Source: Tolypocladium sp. Sup5 PDA-1
Taxonomy: Eukaryota > Ascomycota > Sordariomycetes > Hypocreales > Ophiocordycipitaceae
Reading direction: 5' to 3'
Assembly: GCA_000750105.3 (NCBI GenBank)
Contig: JPHH03000029.1
Coordinates: 310,001-374,000, forward strand
DNA length: 64,000 nt
Shown: positions 55,182 to 64,000 of the stretch, piece after piece
Position numbering within the stretch: position 1 is the first letter of the stretch
How the letters are laid out: each line of letters starts with the position of its first letter
Translations under genes and position numbers: made by a program
Notes under the pieces: generated by a model
Databases searched by the model: none
What the model saw: the letters and a program-made list of their open reading frames with translations, nothing else
What the model was told of the DNA's origin: nothing

Positions 55182-55457
55182 ATGCTCACAAATCTGCCTA
55201 CCCCGACACGACCAAAACCAGCCTACGACGGCTTTGTAGGCGTTGAGACTCCCGGACAAGATGTCAAGCGCGAGCGCGAGCCAGGAGGCGATGCAATCGT
55301 TGCGCCGGTTACGAAAGAGAAGCCGCTCGCCTTCTTTCTCGCCTTTCTGGCCATCAATATCATAGTCTTCGTTGTCTCGCTGGATGCCACCACCGAGAGC
55401 TCGGCAGGCAACAGTTTGAGACGTGACCACAGAGGACAAAAGTCGCTGGCTGTTTGA
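55182..55457 (+). pseudogene. N-terminal fragment of a major facilitator superfamily transporter
   Basis: A 91-codon open frame. After about 45 polar residues it runs KEKPLAFFLAFLAINIIVFV and VSLDATT, the first transmembrane helix and the SLDATT motif that opens many fungal drug:H+ antiporters of 14-helix type. In intact transporters SLDATT is followed by LAVAIP and a second helix; here the sequence changes abruptly to ESSAGNSLRRDHRGQ and stops. No further helices are found in the next 280 bases before the LtrA-family gene. Best read as a truncated relic, possibly left by a deletion; a short expressed single-helix protein is not excluded. Confidence 0.6.
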
Positions 55458-55742
55458 CTGCCATGATATCACGCTGCTACCCGTCTAAACACAATTAAAT
55501 TTGTTGCTGCCGCTGCGTGTGCTCGTGATTGTTGTGGTTGCTTTCGAGGTAACACCACGTTCACGTCACGTGCTCGGGCTGATTCAACTTCGCCTGGAAC
55601 TTCGAAGAGCAGAAGTGAGTGAGACATGGACGCTATCCGTCACGGACTTTGTTTCCAAGCCAAGGCACTGCAACGGTAGCATGCAGCACTTGTGGCGATG
55701 AAAGTAATCGGAGCCATTTCTTTCAGTCTTTGAGCTTGAATC

Positions 55743-57831
55743 ATGTCCACAACTCCCTCGGGGAGGCGGCGGCGCCCGCAAGGGTTCACCTTGCCAGACG
55801 GCAAGAAGGTCATTGTCGCATTGCCCGAGGACCTCAGCACGCTCCGACAAAAGCATGGCAACCGTGACGAGGTTCAGGTCGAGGTTGTCGTGCACGGCTC
55901 CTCCGAGCACGCCAACTATCTCCGCCAGACACGCGATCACCATGAGAGCCGGCGGGCAGAGCTGCGCCATCGCCACGGACCGGCCTTTGACGAGTGGGAG
56001 GATGTCCAGCAGCAGCTGAACTCGGCCACGTCAGAGCTAGAGCGTTTGTCAAACCAGGCGTCTGGGTTGAGTGGCAATTTCGGCAAGTTTGGCTACACTG
56101 CCGAGCTGCGCACCTACGACGATGAGGGCGACGGAGCTGCGTCCTCGAGGGCGTCCGTCTCTGACAAGGACGGCCCGGGCGACCCGCGGTCAGCAGAGAC
56201 GATTAAACTGTTCAAGAAGCCCGTCGTCAAGCAGTGGTACCACCGTGGGCTGCTTTGGCGAGCGTCGGAGCAGACCGAGATCATGGCGATTGAGCTCTTC
56301 TTCGACCTTCTTTATGGTCAGTTTACCAGCAGGGGGTCTCTGTTTGTCTTGGATTGGTGTCTGACATTGAGCAGTTGGCATTATTCATACCAATGGCGAG
56401 CACATGTCAGAGGATGCCGATGGTCACGAGCTCCTCCGATTCGTCGTGACCTTCATCATGTCATGGAAGATCTGGACAGACATCACCTTGACCCTCGGCT
56501 GGTTTGAGTCGGACGACGTCCTGACCAGACTAGAGATTCTGTTCGAGATTGCCCTCCTTTTAGCGTGCGTATCCGTCTGGCCACTCGTGAAGGGTTTGCC
56601 ATCGCTGACTGGCGCAGCTTCACCACAAACATGAACAACAGCTTCAATGACGACCCCGGCAACAACACGTACCTGCAGCTCGTATCGTTCTATCTCGCGG
56701 CGCGGCTCTTTGCCGCCTTGCACTTTGCCATGACGGCATTTACGCTGCCCATGGTCAGGGGCGTCATGATATGCTCCGTCATCAACATCCTGGTCCCGTC
56801 GGCTCTCTGGATCGCCAGCATCCACGTTGAGATGCCGGGGCGTCTCGGATTCATCTGGCCGGCACTTTTCCTCGACATGTGGGGGCAAATGTTTTCCATT
56901 GGCCTGTTTCAATACGGCCGCAGGGTCGGCGACAGCTCTAAACTGGGCAAGGCGCTCAATCGCTTCTTCGAGTTTTACCCGGCAATGAATATCGAGCACA
57001 GGGTGGAGAGGATGAACGCCTTTGTCTCTCTCGTGCTGGGATACTCCGTGGTGGGCATTCTGTTCCAAAGCGCTGGCGGCTACAATGTCAATGCGTTTCT
57101 AGGAAAGGCTGTCCTGGGACTGGTCCAGGCCTTTATCTTTAACTGGATATACTTCGACGTTGATGCCAGGAACATCAACCTGCACGCGATCCGTCGCTCT
57201 GCTCACACTGGCAAGAAACTACCCAGGCCGACTACGGGTTCTGTACTAACGAGCCCAAGCTTCCTTGTGGCAATTTGCCCATCTGCCGTTTGTCATGGGC
57301 TACATTGTCGCCTCGTCGGCGCTGTCGACCTTGGTGCTTGCCACGGACGTTCCAAATACTAACCCGGAGCAGCTCGCGGAGCCTTATTCGAGCCGCTCTG
57401 ATCCGCACTTTAGCAGTGGAGTTCGCTTCTTCTACTGCCAGGGCTTGGCCATCGCCCTGCTGTCCATGGGCGCCATCGGGTTGAGCCACGACCACCGAGT
57501 ACCTGCGACGCTCCGCTGGGCCAAACGGTACAGGTTGGCAAACCGCCTCGCCGCTTGCATAGTCATGTTCTTCCTGCCGATGGCCCACTCTTTGCGATCG
57601 CTGGATCTCATCTCCATCACGCTCGGGTTGTCGGCGTGGGTCCTCATCGTCGAGCTGTGGGGCAAGTCATGCAAGGACGACCCGTTCATCGGGGAGAAGC
57701 AGGGGTGTTGCGTGCGTTATTACGCGAGGTGCTGCAAGAAGGATATCCAAAAGGACCCATCGCCGGAGAATCCGGGCAGGCGAAGCGCGGACGTCGTGGA
57801 ACTGGGCAAGGGGGAGATGACAGCAAGATAG
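55743..57831 (+). CDS. LtrA-family (low temperature requirement A) multi-pass membrane protein
   Basis: Exons: 55743-56316, 56375-56564, 56618-57210 and 57260-57831; 642 aa, frame closed. The first about 160 residues are polar with a coiled-coil-like stretch (EDVQQQLNSATSELERLSNQ). The membrane part starts at ASEQTEIMAIELFFDLLYV, the ELFFDLLYV/HTNGEH signature of the LtrA family, followed by about ten hydrophobic segments including FVVTFIMSWKIWTDITLTLG, GLIWP-like FIWPALFLDMWGQM and WQFAHLPFVMGYIVASSALS. The C-terminus is Cys-rich (CCVRYYARCCKKD) and polar. The bacterial founder is needed for growth of Listeria at low temperature; the fungal function is unknown. The last intron uses a GC donor (G|GCAAGA at 57211) with a good TACTAAC branch point, and canonical alternatives break the frame. 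Confidence 0.88.
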
Positions 57832-58097
57832 GGGCCAAGACGAGAGCCCTGTTGCATTGCTCTTCTTCATCCCCCCCCCGTTGACCTGGCTATTCTGGTC
57901 TCAAAACCCACTCTGTAGAAGCCTGGAAAGTCGTGGAAATCTGGTATGTTCTTCATGCGACAAAACATTTGATTTGATCTATATGCTAAGACAGAGGACA
58001 TTGCTCAAAGACCATCCCATACCCAGGTATACAGATTCGTTATTGTCGTCTCACGTTCCCTCGCCGCCACACATCGCACCCAGCCCGTCTCTCTCCG
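57832..58097. other. Convergent 3' flanks
   Basis: 266 bases between the LtrA-family gene (+) and the unknown gene (-); a C tract at 57872-57881. Nothing else seen. Confidence 0.5.
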
Positions 58098-59048
58098 CTA
58101 TGGGCCGCCGGATGCGGCAGCCGCGATTACGATCATCTGGTGCATCCTCCGCCTGTCAACCTCCTTCTTCAGCATGGTGATGCAGCTCGCAATGACAAAC
58201 ACCTCCATCTGCTGCACCTCGCCCTTGGTGTCCGCCCAGTCCCTCAGATCCATCATCAGCCGGCCGCCGTTGCCGGCCGTGCTGCCACGCGTGCCCTCGC
58301 TCCGGAGCTCCTCGTTGCGCACTAGCTGGGCCACCCGCCGCCGCCGCTCCTCCTGCTTGCCGCCCGCGAGCGCCACCGTCGTGACGACGTCGAGGACGAC
58401 GAGGCTGTTGGTGCCGATGACCTTGCGCTCGGCGCGGCTGGCGTACCGCCACTGGAAGGTGCCGAGGCGCGTGCGGATGTTCTGCGCGCGCGTGTGGCAG
58501 CCCTTGCTGTGCACCTCAAAGGCCTCCTCGCAGGCGACCTCGCCCGTCAGCTGCACCTTGGGCGGGCGGTTCGGCCCGAAGCGGTACGTGGTGCTGCAGA
58601 GGGGCGACTCGGCCAGGTCGTCTCCCGCGCGGACGAGGACGCAGTTGCCGGAGCGGCGCGTCTCGCGCAGGGACTCGTAGGCCAGCGGCCCGACCTCACC
58701 CGTCGGCAGGACGCTGTAGACGGGGATTGGAAGCGGCTTGGGCGGGATGGGCAGCGCGATGAGCGGGTGGCCGTGCGTCTCGATCTGGAAGACGTGTGTG
58801 GCGTGGAGGCCTGCGGTTGCGGCGGCGGCCGACGATGACGACGATGACGATGATGCTTCGGGTCCGGCAACGACGGCCTCGTACTGGGGCAGAGACTCGG
58901 CGGACGTGTTTGCGGAGGGTGCCAGGCCCCTGAGCTCGACGTACTCGGCGTCGGCGTCGTCGTACTCGGGAGGGAGCGACGAGCGGCGGGATGAGGGCCG
59001 CAAGAGGAGCGAGTTCTTTGTCTCGACGTGGGCCTGAACGCTCGTCAT
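58098..59048 (-). CDS. Hypothetical protein of unknown function, single exon
   Basis: 316 aa without introns, from the ATG at 59048. I do not recognise a named domain. The N-terminus (about 75 residues) is polar and contains a PPEYDD motif and a run of eight serines then alanines. The rest looks folded: HVFQIETHGHPLIALPIPPK, PIPVYSV, then STTYRFGPNRPPKVQL, FEVHSKGCHTRAQNIRTRLG, TFQWRYASRAERK, and NSLVVLDVVTTVALAGGKQE. The TYRFGP...LGTFQWRYASRAER...NSLVVLD pattern suggests a beta-rich domain seen in other fungal unknown proteins, possibly distantly like lipid-binding beta-barrels; that is a guess. The end (MEVFVIASCITMLKKEVDRRRMHQMIVIAA) is helical and amphipathic. Strong third-position GC and a long uninterrupted frame support a real gene. 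Confidence 0.7.
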   Translation of the reverse strand: MTSVQAHVETKNSLLLRPSSRRSSLPPEYDDADAEYVELRGLAPSANTSAESLPQYEAVVAGPEASSSSSSSSAAAATAGLHATHVFQIETHGHPLIALPIPPKPLPIPVYSVLPTGEVGPLAYESLRETRRSGNCVLVRAGDDLAESPLCSTTYRFGPNRPPKVQLTGEVACEEAFEVHSKGCHTRAQNIRTRLGTFQWRYASRAERKVIGTNSLVVLDVVTTVALAGGKQEERRRRVAQLVRNEELRSEGTRGSTAGNGGRLMMDLRDWADTKGEVQQMEVFVIASCITMLKKEVDRRRMHQMIVIAAAASGGP

Positions 59049-60132
59049 GGTGGTCGAGCCTTTGCTGTAGTTGGTGTTGGTCGAGTTCGATGTTGCGTAT
59101 CTCAGCCCAGCCCTGTCGTCTTATACACGACTGAATCGTCTTTGGTGTAAGTGAAGTGATAAGTGAAGTGATGAATGTGTCTCTCGGCTTGTATACCGTT
59201 GGTCAAGCAGAGGGAGGATGATCTTGATATTGTTCTCACAAATCGAGCCTTTGTCGTTTTTGTCTTGCATTCTAGAAAGAAACCCAATACCCAAAACGCC
59301 TGTCCGCGACGCCCATATATACCCGTCAACCTTCATCTCGTCTGTATCGGTTTCGACATCTGCAGCGGACTACGGGCTACTCGTAGTCGGCTAGTAGCTG
59401 TAACGCCGGCTCCACGATTCGCCAACGCGAAATACGGCTCCCGGCGCATGGCTGTACCGCCACCACCAGCTGGCACATCCCACCGCTGATTGGGCCGGAC
59501 GCTCCAGCGCTAAGGGTTGTGGTGGGTTCGAGCCGTTCGATACGCTGAATACGACTGATGCGAGAGCAGCGAGGTCTTGCAGCGCGGCCAATCAGGGCTC
59601 GCGCCGAGAGGCGGAGGAGGGGGATCCGCCCTTGGGGCTGGGGCACGAGACGGTTGTGATGTCAGACGGTGCTGCCGTGAACTGAATCGCAAGGCAGATG
59701 TTCTGGAAGGTGGCTGTGCTGCCCTGACACTGGTTGATGCTGGATGGTCATGGCCAAAATGCTTCTGCCGGCTCCCCTGGCTGGCAATTGCGAGACGGAG
59801 ACGGCCAAGCTTATCCGTCGGAGGAGGCCTCGGGCTGCGTATTCGTCGTGGTAACGAGGAGCAAGTCGATGTTGGCGCGTGGCTGTGGCTATGCATTATC
59901 GAATAACTGTTGGGCTCTTCAACATGTTGTATCTATCATTCGGAAATCGGGGCCATCTTCACCATCGACATCGCCCCTGTCTATCCCACCTGACGCTGGC
60001 CACCCTATAAAAGGGTAACAGAGGAGTAATGTACACTACAAAGGCACTTCAAGTGTCCCGGAGCCCAACTTAATCAATTGGTATAGTCCGGGTTCCCGTC
60101 ATCCGTCTCTTCCAGATACCCATCACGCGTGG
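59049..60132. other. Intergenic between the unknown gene and the Zn2Cys6 factor
   Basis: 1.1 kb. Just upstream of the unknown gene are direct repeats of AAGTGAAGTGAT (59148-59173). A strong TATA string, CTATAAAAGGG, lies at 60004-60014 on the plus strand without an obvious downstream plus-strand gene. No gene supported. Confidence 0.5.
60004..60014 (+). promoter_or_regulatory. Orphan TATA box
   Basis: CTATAAAAGGG, a consensus-quality TATA box, on the plus strand. The next plus-strand sequence runs into the 3' end of the Zn2Cys6 gene, which is transcribed the other way, so an antisense or noncoding transcript is possible. Based on the motif only. Confidence 0.25.
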
Positions 60133-61753
60133 CTACCTGCGCTTCCCAAAGAACGTCATGTCTTGGTCCAGCTGCTCATCCACCCACATTGGCCACTGGT
60201 TGTATATCTGGTGTTCGTAGTCAACGCGTGCATTAAGGTACTTTAGCCATCTGATGAAGCCAGGGTCCATATTGTTATCCTCTTGTTGAGGCTGCTTCTC
60301 CCTGAGGTCATATTCTCTCTCGGTAATGAACGACATGATCTGTGCTAGGGCGATCCAATGCGTGTGCAGCAGGATGATCGTCTGCCGGTTGAGGTTGATG
60401 AGCTCCTGGAACGAGGCGTGGGGCAGCATCATCCACCAGGCATATTCCCTCGAGTTGGCCTTGTAAGCTAGCAGTCCGCCGCCGTTAGCCCCTGGATAGG
60501 TACTTCAGAAAACCCGTAAGCGGCCACACGACTCACCGTCGAAGGAGCTGGTATACAGCTTCTCGGCAATTCCAAGAAGCTGTTCGTGGTATTGCACTTC
60601 CACTGCATCCACGCAGAGCGGCCGTAGATTCGATATAGCCTCCACTGCGGCGTCTGCCCATCCCCTCTGGATCAACGGAAGGTCTTGCATCAAGGGCGCC
60701 ACCAGCTCATTCTGGCGGTCCTCAAACAGGGTATGGAAGACGGGTTTGATGCCCTTGAACATCATCTGCATCCCGATAATGAGGATGCCGCGTATAAAAG
60801 TCATGTACTCTGCCAGCCCATCGTCGAGGCTGACCGACTGGAAGGTCAGGGCAAAGCACGTCGCCACCAGCGCATTCGCCTCCTCGTACGTCGTCTCGGT
60901 TCTCGAAACTTCCGTAAGCCGCTTCTTGATGGCCCTGATGGCCTTGATGCGGTGGTTCATGGCCGCCGTCACCAGACTGCTGTCGGTGTGAGTGAGTTCC
61001 GACGCAGCAAACCCCAAAATGGCATGCATCAGGAACTCGTGCTAGGCAAGTCAGCGACATCGGCCTAGATACAGAGAGGAGCAGTTGTGTCCATGGCGTA
61101 CATTGTGCGCGATGCAGGGGATCTCGTGGGTCCAAATATCCTCCTGCTTTAGCGGATGGTGCGGATAACACTGGGTGAGGAAGTGCTGAAAGAAGCGCAT
61201 GTCTTGCAAGCTGAAAAGGGGAATCTGATGGTGAGGCTACGCAAGGCAGGTTAGCGGCGGTTTGCGCCGTGTAGAAGTGGTTCTCGTAAGCTGGCGGAAA
61301 ACATACCTGGTGGGTGATTTGAGGCATGGAGGGATATTCGCATTTGAGGCCAGTCTTGACGCAGTGGCCACACGCCGGACGAGTTTCTTGGCACTACGCG
61401 ACGGTCAGCGATTGAGTCTGGCCTTTGGAAAGCAAGTCAAGGCATACCTTGATACGCCTCCTCTTGCAGTTGTAACATCCCCGGCGGCTCTTGGTGTGGC
61501 CCCGCCTCTCCAACCTCTGCTTCTGTGTTGCCTGTCGGCGGACAACAGAATCGATGGTGCCGCTCGCCGTGCTCCTGTTGTCCGAGCTGGGCGGCGTCAA
61601 CTTGCCGGATGAATCCTCTGACAGGGCACCCGCCGAGTGGCCATTGGACGGGTCGTGAAAGGGGATGTCCTCGCTCTGCAGAAACGAGGAATAGTCGAAC
61701 TCTGGGGGCTCCGGGTAGGACAGCATGCCCGGCGAAAACTGCTGCATGTCCAT
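60133..61753 (-). CDS. Zn2Cys6 fungal transcription factor, Upc2-like architecture
   Basis: Five exons on minus: 61753-61448, 61393-61307, 61236-61102, 61041-60537 and 60491-60133; 463 aa, frame closed, introns 45-70 bp. The binuclear zinc cluster lies at about residues 92-123 and is split by intron 1: SRRGCYNCKRRRIKCQETRP then ACGHCVKTGLKCEYP, giving Cys-x2-Cys-x6-Cys-x6-Cys-x2-Cys-x6-Cys. The N-terminal 80 residues are acidic and Ser/Pro rich. The regulatory region begins with LFSLQDMRFFQHFLTQCYPH and HEFLMHAILGFAASELTHTD, the pattern of the Upc2/DUF3468-type C6 factors that in yeast bind sterol. Whether this protein senses sterol cannot be told; the C-terminal part is shorter than Upc2. 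No adjacent biosynthetic gene suggests a target. The start ATG at 61753 is in-frame with another two codons later. Confidence 0.88.
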
Positions 61754-64000
61754 GGCGATTGCGCAGTCGTGATGTGATGTCTGGCGATTGTGAGCTTGGT
61801 TCCCACACGCATCCGGCTGGTGTTGCGAGCTGCGAAGTGAGAGAGGCAGGTTTCGCGCAAGCCAGGATACCGAAGCGACGGTCAGTTGTTGCAAGGCGCC
61901 CGTCACATGTGCGCAATCTTGCGACGACGATGGCCAAATAACAGCAAACCCATGTCGTTGAGACGCCTGGGGATGCGCGACAGCCGTAAGAGTGGCAGTG
62001 AACCGGGCCATTAATACCCCGGCCCTCGTGGGCATCATTCCTCTTTGCGCGGGGCTTCAATCTTCAGCCCCAAGCTTGGCGAGCTTGTTCTCTTTGGCGC
62101 GCATGCTGATAGGTTCGTTGCTGCCCATCATGCGGGCAGCAAGCGGACCTCGGTGGGTTCCATTACCCGCTGACAACTTGACGCTGAAGATGCCATGTTG
62201 CACGCGGCTCCTCTAGCCGTTGATCCATCCTGGCGCCGTTAAGGTGCGCCGCGGCACTGCAAGTTTGCCAGTTATTAGTAGTCGGTAGTTTCGCTGGTAT
62301 GGCTGGTATGGCCGCCCATGGGATCCCGAACTTCATGTCACTCTCGAGCGTCGCAAACAGATTGTGATTCGGACATGTCGAAGCTGTTGGAGTTGCTAGG
62401 GTGATGCTGTCGTCGACTCTCCGTGCAGCAAAGGCGGTGACGTTGGCGAGCTGAGCAAAAGCAACTTTGCAGCTGTCCAGCTCCAGTCGGCCACGAATTG
62501 GCAGCATAAAGAGCCGCCATACAATGCGCCTTCCCTCGCCGTCAGCAGCAGGCAACAGGCAGCAGGTACGGACTACTTGGAGTCTGGACGTGACGACGAC
62601 CCAGGTGCCTTTAACCTCCATGTGAGCGCCATTCGGCACGTTCTTGCCTGCCGGGCACGCTACCGGGTCGCAATTAAATTGCCGTCGAATTGACCGCCGG
62701 GCAAGCTGCGATGCAAGCTGCGTTAGTCCGCAACATAATACAAGCTGCTGGGTCGGCGGCCTCGATCGAAATGGCCCAATCAAACGCGTTAAGGCGGTCG
62801 TGGTCCGGATCAACGTGGCTTGCCGTGGCAGTCGCTGAATTGGCCGTCGACTTGGCCGCTGCCCGCTGGGCAGGCTGCCTTAAGACATCAGGGAGGGTCA
62901 GAATTCGAATAAGGTAGCCAATGGCTCTGCGTCGAGACCAATGGCTACTTCGCATTTCAGGATCCAGATTCGGGCAGTATGGGCCACGGCGGAAGTTGCG
63001 GCATGCAAGCGTTAGATACGAAGCCCGAAGCCTGGGAGTGCATCACCCCGAGAAGGCATCCCAGCCGAGGATACCAGTTGTTATTAGTGCCGCGCCGGTG
63101 GCCGACGTTGAGGGTAGTGGCTGTTGCCGAAAACGGGAGGAGTCTGGACTTGAAGCAAGACGGACGAGCTGACGGACGAGCTAACGGAGAATTTACGATA
63201 GGGGACGGGTACCTCGCGTGCTGAATTCCTTGCATCAGAACATCGAGTTCGACGACGGGATAAGACATGCCAGGCTCAGTGTTGGTCCAGTCTCAACTGC
63301 GAGCCCGGATAACTATGCACCCCGCACTCAATTGCAGGAGAATGTATTCGTACCAACTGCTCTTGTACCCGCCTTGCACGACAGCGTGGAGGCATTTAAC
63401 AAGCAGGGCCCCAGCTGTCTCGGTCAACGAAGTCATGTCCAGAGTCCCATCGACGAACCTGGCCGCCAGATACTGGTAACTTTGGTAAGTAACGCAGTCA
63501 AACGGCTGCCGTCACCTCTCTGTCACCAATAGCCCGCACGTGGCGCATTGGCCAGCCACGACACCTGGTGCGATAAGCATCATCTCCCAGCCATGGGTCA
63601 GGGACTTTTGATGTTGTGGCGAGCAACTTTGTAATAGGTAACTTTGAGTACGGACTACTCCGTAGTCCGATCCTAAAGTACATACGAGTAACTTGCATAC
63701 CTTGCAACCGTGGGGCGGCATGTGAGCCGTTCCCGTCGAGCTTCACAGCCACAACCTGGTCGTTTTTGCTTCAACGCAGCTGCCTGTCTGCTCCATCACG
63801 AGCAGCTGGCATTGCTTGCTCCGCGACTTGGGCGCGCCAAGGAGCTGCCGCTGTTCCGATCGAGTCTTACTAGCAGGCATCGTGTGAAACCAACACGCTG
63901 GAACGAAATTACTCCCGCTGCCACCCATGGCCACGGAGCCTCGACGACGATCCGGGGCGGGAACGTGCGTTGTGATAGCCAGGGTTCCTCAGCAGGGAGC
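61754..64000. other. 2.2 kb without a recognisable gene
   Basis: The left end should contain the promoter of the Zn2Cys6 gene. Further right I see repeated near-matches of AATTGCCGTCGAATTG / AATTGGCCGTCGA (62675-62850), and a palindrome with the TACGGA motif at 63648-63669. Open frames are short and featureless. Confidence 0.5.
63648..63669. repeat. Inverted repeat built from the TACGGACTAC motif
   Basis: CGGACTAC at 63651-63658 and CGTAGTCCG at 63661-63669 are reverse complements over eight bases, separated by two bases. It is preceded by TA, so that one arm reads TACGGACTAC. Confidence 0.7.

Noticed and set aside
1..64000. tRNA, rRNA, CRISPR arrays, bacterial operon features, intact transposons
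   Set aside because: No cloverleaf with a GTTCRANYC arm, no rRNA-like tracts, no spaced direct-repeat arrays and no transposase or reverse transcriptase motifs were seen by eye; tRNAscan-SE and RepeatMasker would be decisive.

Overview
The window is nuclear DNA from a filamentous ascomycete. Genes are split by short spliceosomal introns, mostly 45-75 bp, with GTAAGT/GTATGT-like donors, CTRAC-like branch points and CAG/TAG acceptors. Coding DNA is GC-rich, intergenic stretches are long, and the encoded proteins are of fungal type (Ssn6, fungal-length ATP synthase epsilon, Zn2Cys6 factor, LtrA family). A Sordariomycete, probably Hypocreales, is the best guess; this is inference, partly from a short TACGGAGTAC / TACGAAGTAC motif scattered through the intergenic DNA. 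I could run no database search, so identities rest on recognised protein families. Exon coordinates were read by eye from splice signals, and for nearly every multi-exon gene the summed exon lengths close in frame.

Layout. 1-670 (-): 5' part of the Ssn6/Cyc8 corepressor, followed by a gene-free 4.4 kb. 5.1-7.2 kb (-): amidophosphoribosyltransferase (de novo purine synthesis). 8.3-9.4 kb (-): TMEM115-like Golgi membrane protein. 9.4-13.3 kb: no gene seen. 13.3-15.8 kb (+): LisH/WD40 protein of the TBL1/Sif2 type. 16.9-17.6 kb (+): small acidic protein of unknown function. 18.2-20.7 kb (-): ADAM-type metalloprotease. 23.2-25.5 kb (-): acetyl-CoA synthetase. 25.5-31.3 kb: gene-poor stretch that ends in decayed copies of an unrecognised gene family. 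31.4-37.5 kb: a replication block with RFC5 (-), mitochondrial ribosomal protein uL16m (-) and RFC1 (+). 38.1-40.9 kb (+): unknown, partly coiled-coil protein with an odd splice region. 41.5-44.2 kb: Mge1/GrpE (-) and proteasome subunit Rpn6 (+) from one divergent promoter. 44.6-49.0 kb (-): large AT-hook protein. 49.5-50.6 kb (+): peroxisomal-type adenine nucleotide carrier. 50.9-53.5 kb (-): NatC subunit Mak10/Naa35. 54.15-54.54 kb (-): ATP synthase epsilon subunit, easily missed because all its exons are short. 55.2-55.5 kb (+): fragment of an MFS transporter. 55.7-57.8 kb (+): LtrA-family membrane protein. 58.1-59.0 kb (-): unknown conserved-looking protein. 60.1-61.8 kb (-): Zn2Cys6 transcription factor. 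61.8-64.0 kb: no gene seen.

Most genes are housekeeping, and there is no secondary-metabolite cluster or intact transposon. Related functions recur: two clamp-loader subunits lie within 6 kb, three mitochondrial protein genes are present (uL16m, Mge1, Atp15), and protein-quality genes Mge1 and Rpn6 share a promoter. The least explained parts are the decayed repeated family at 29.3-31.3 kb, the dispersed TACGRAGTA motif, and the splice ambiguity at 39.55-39.72 kb.
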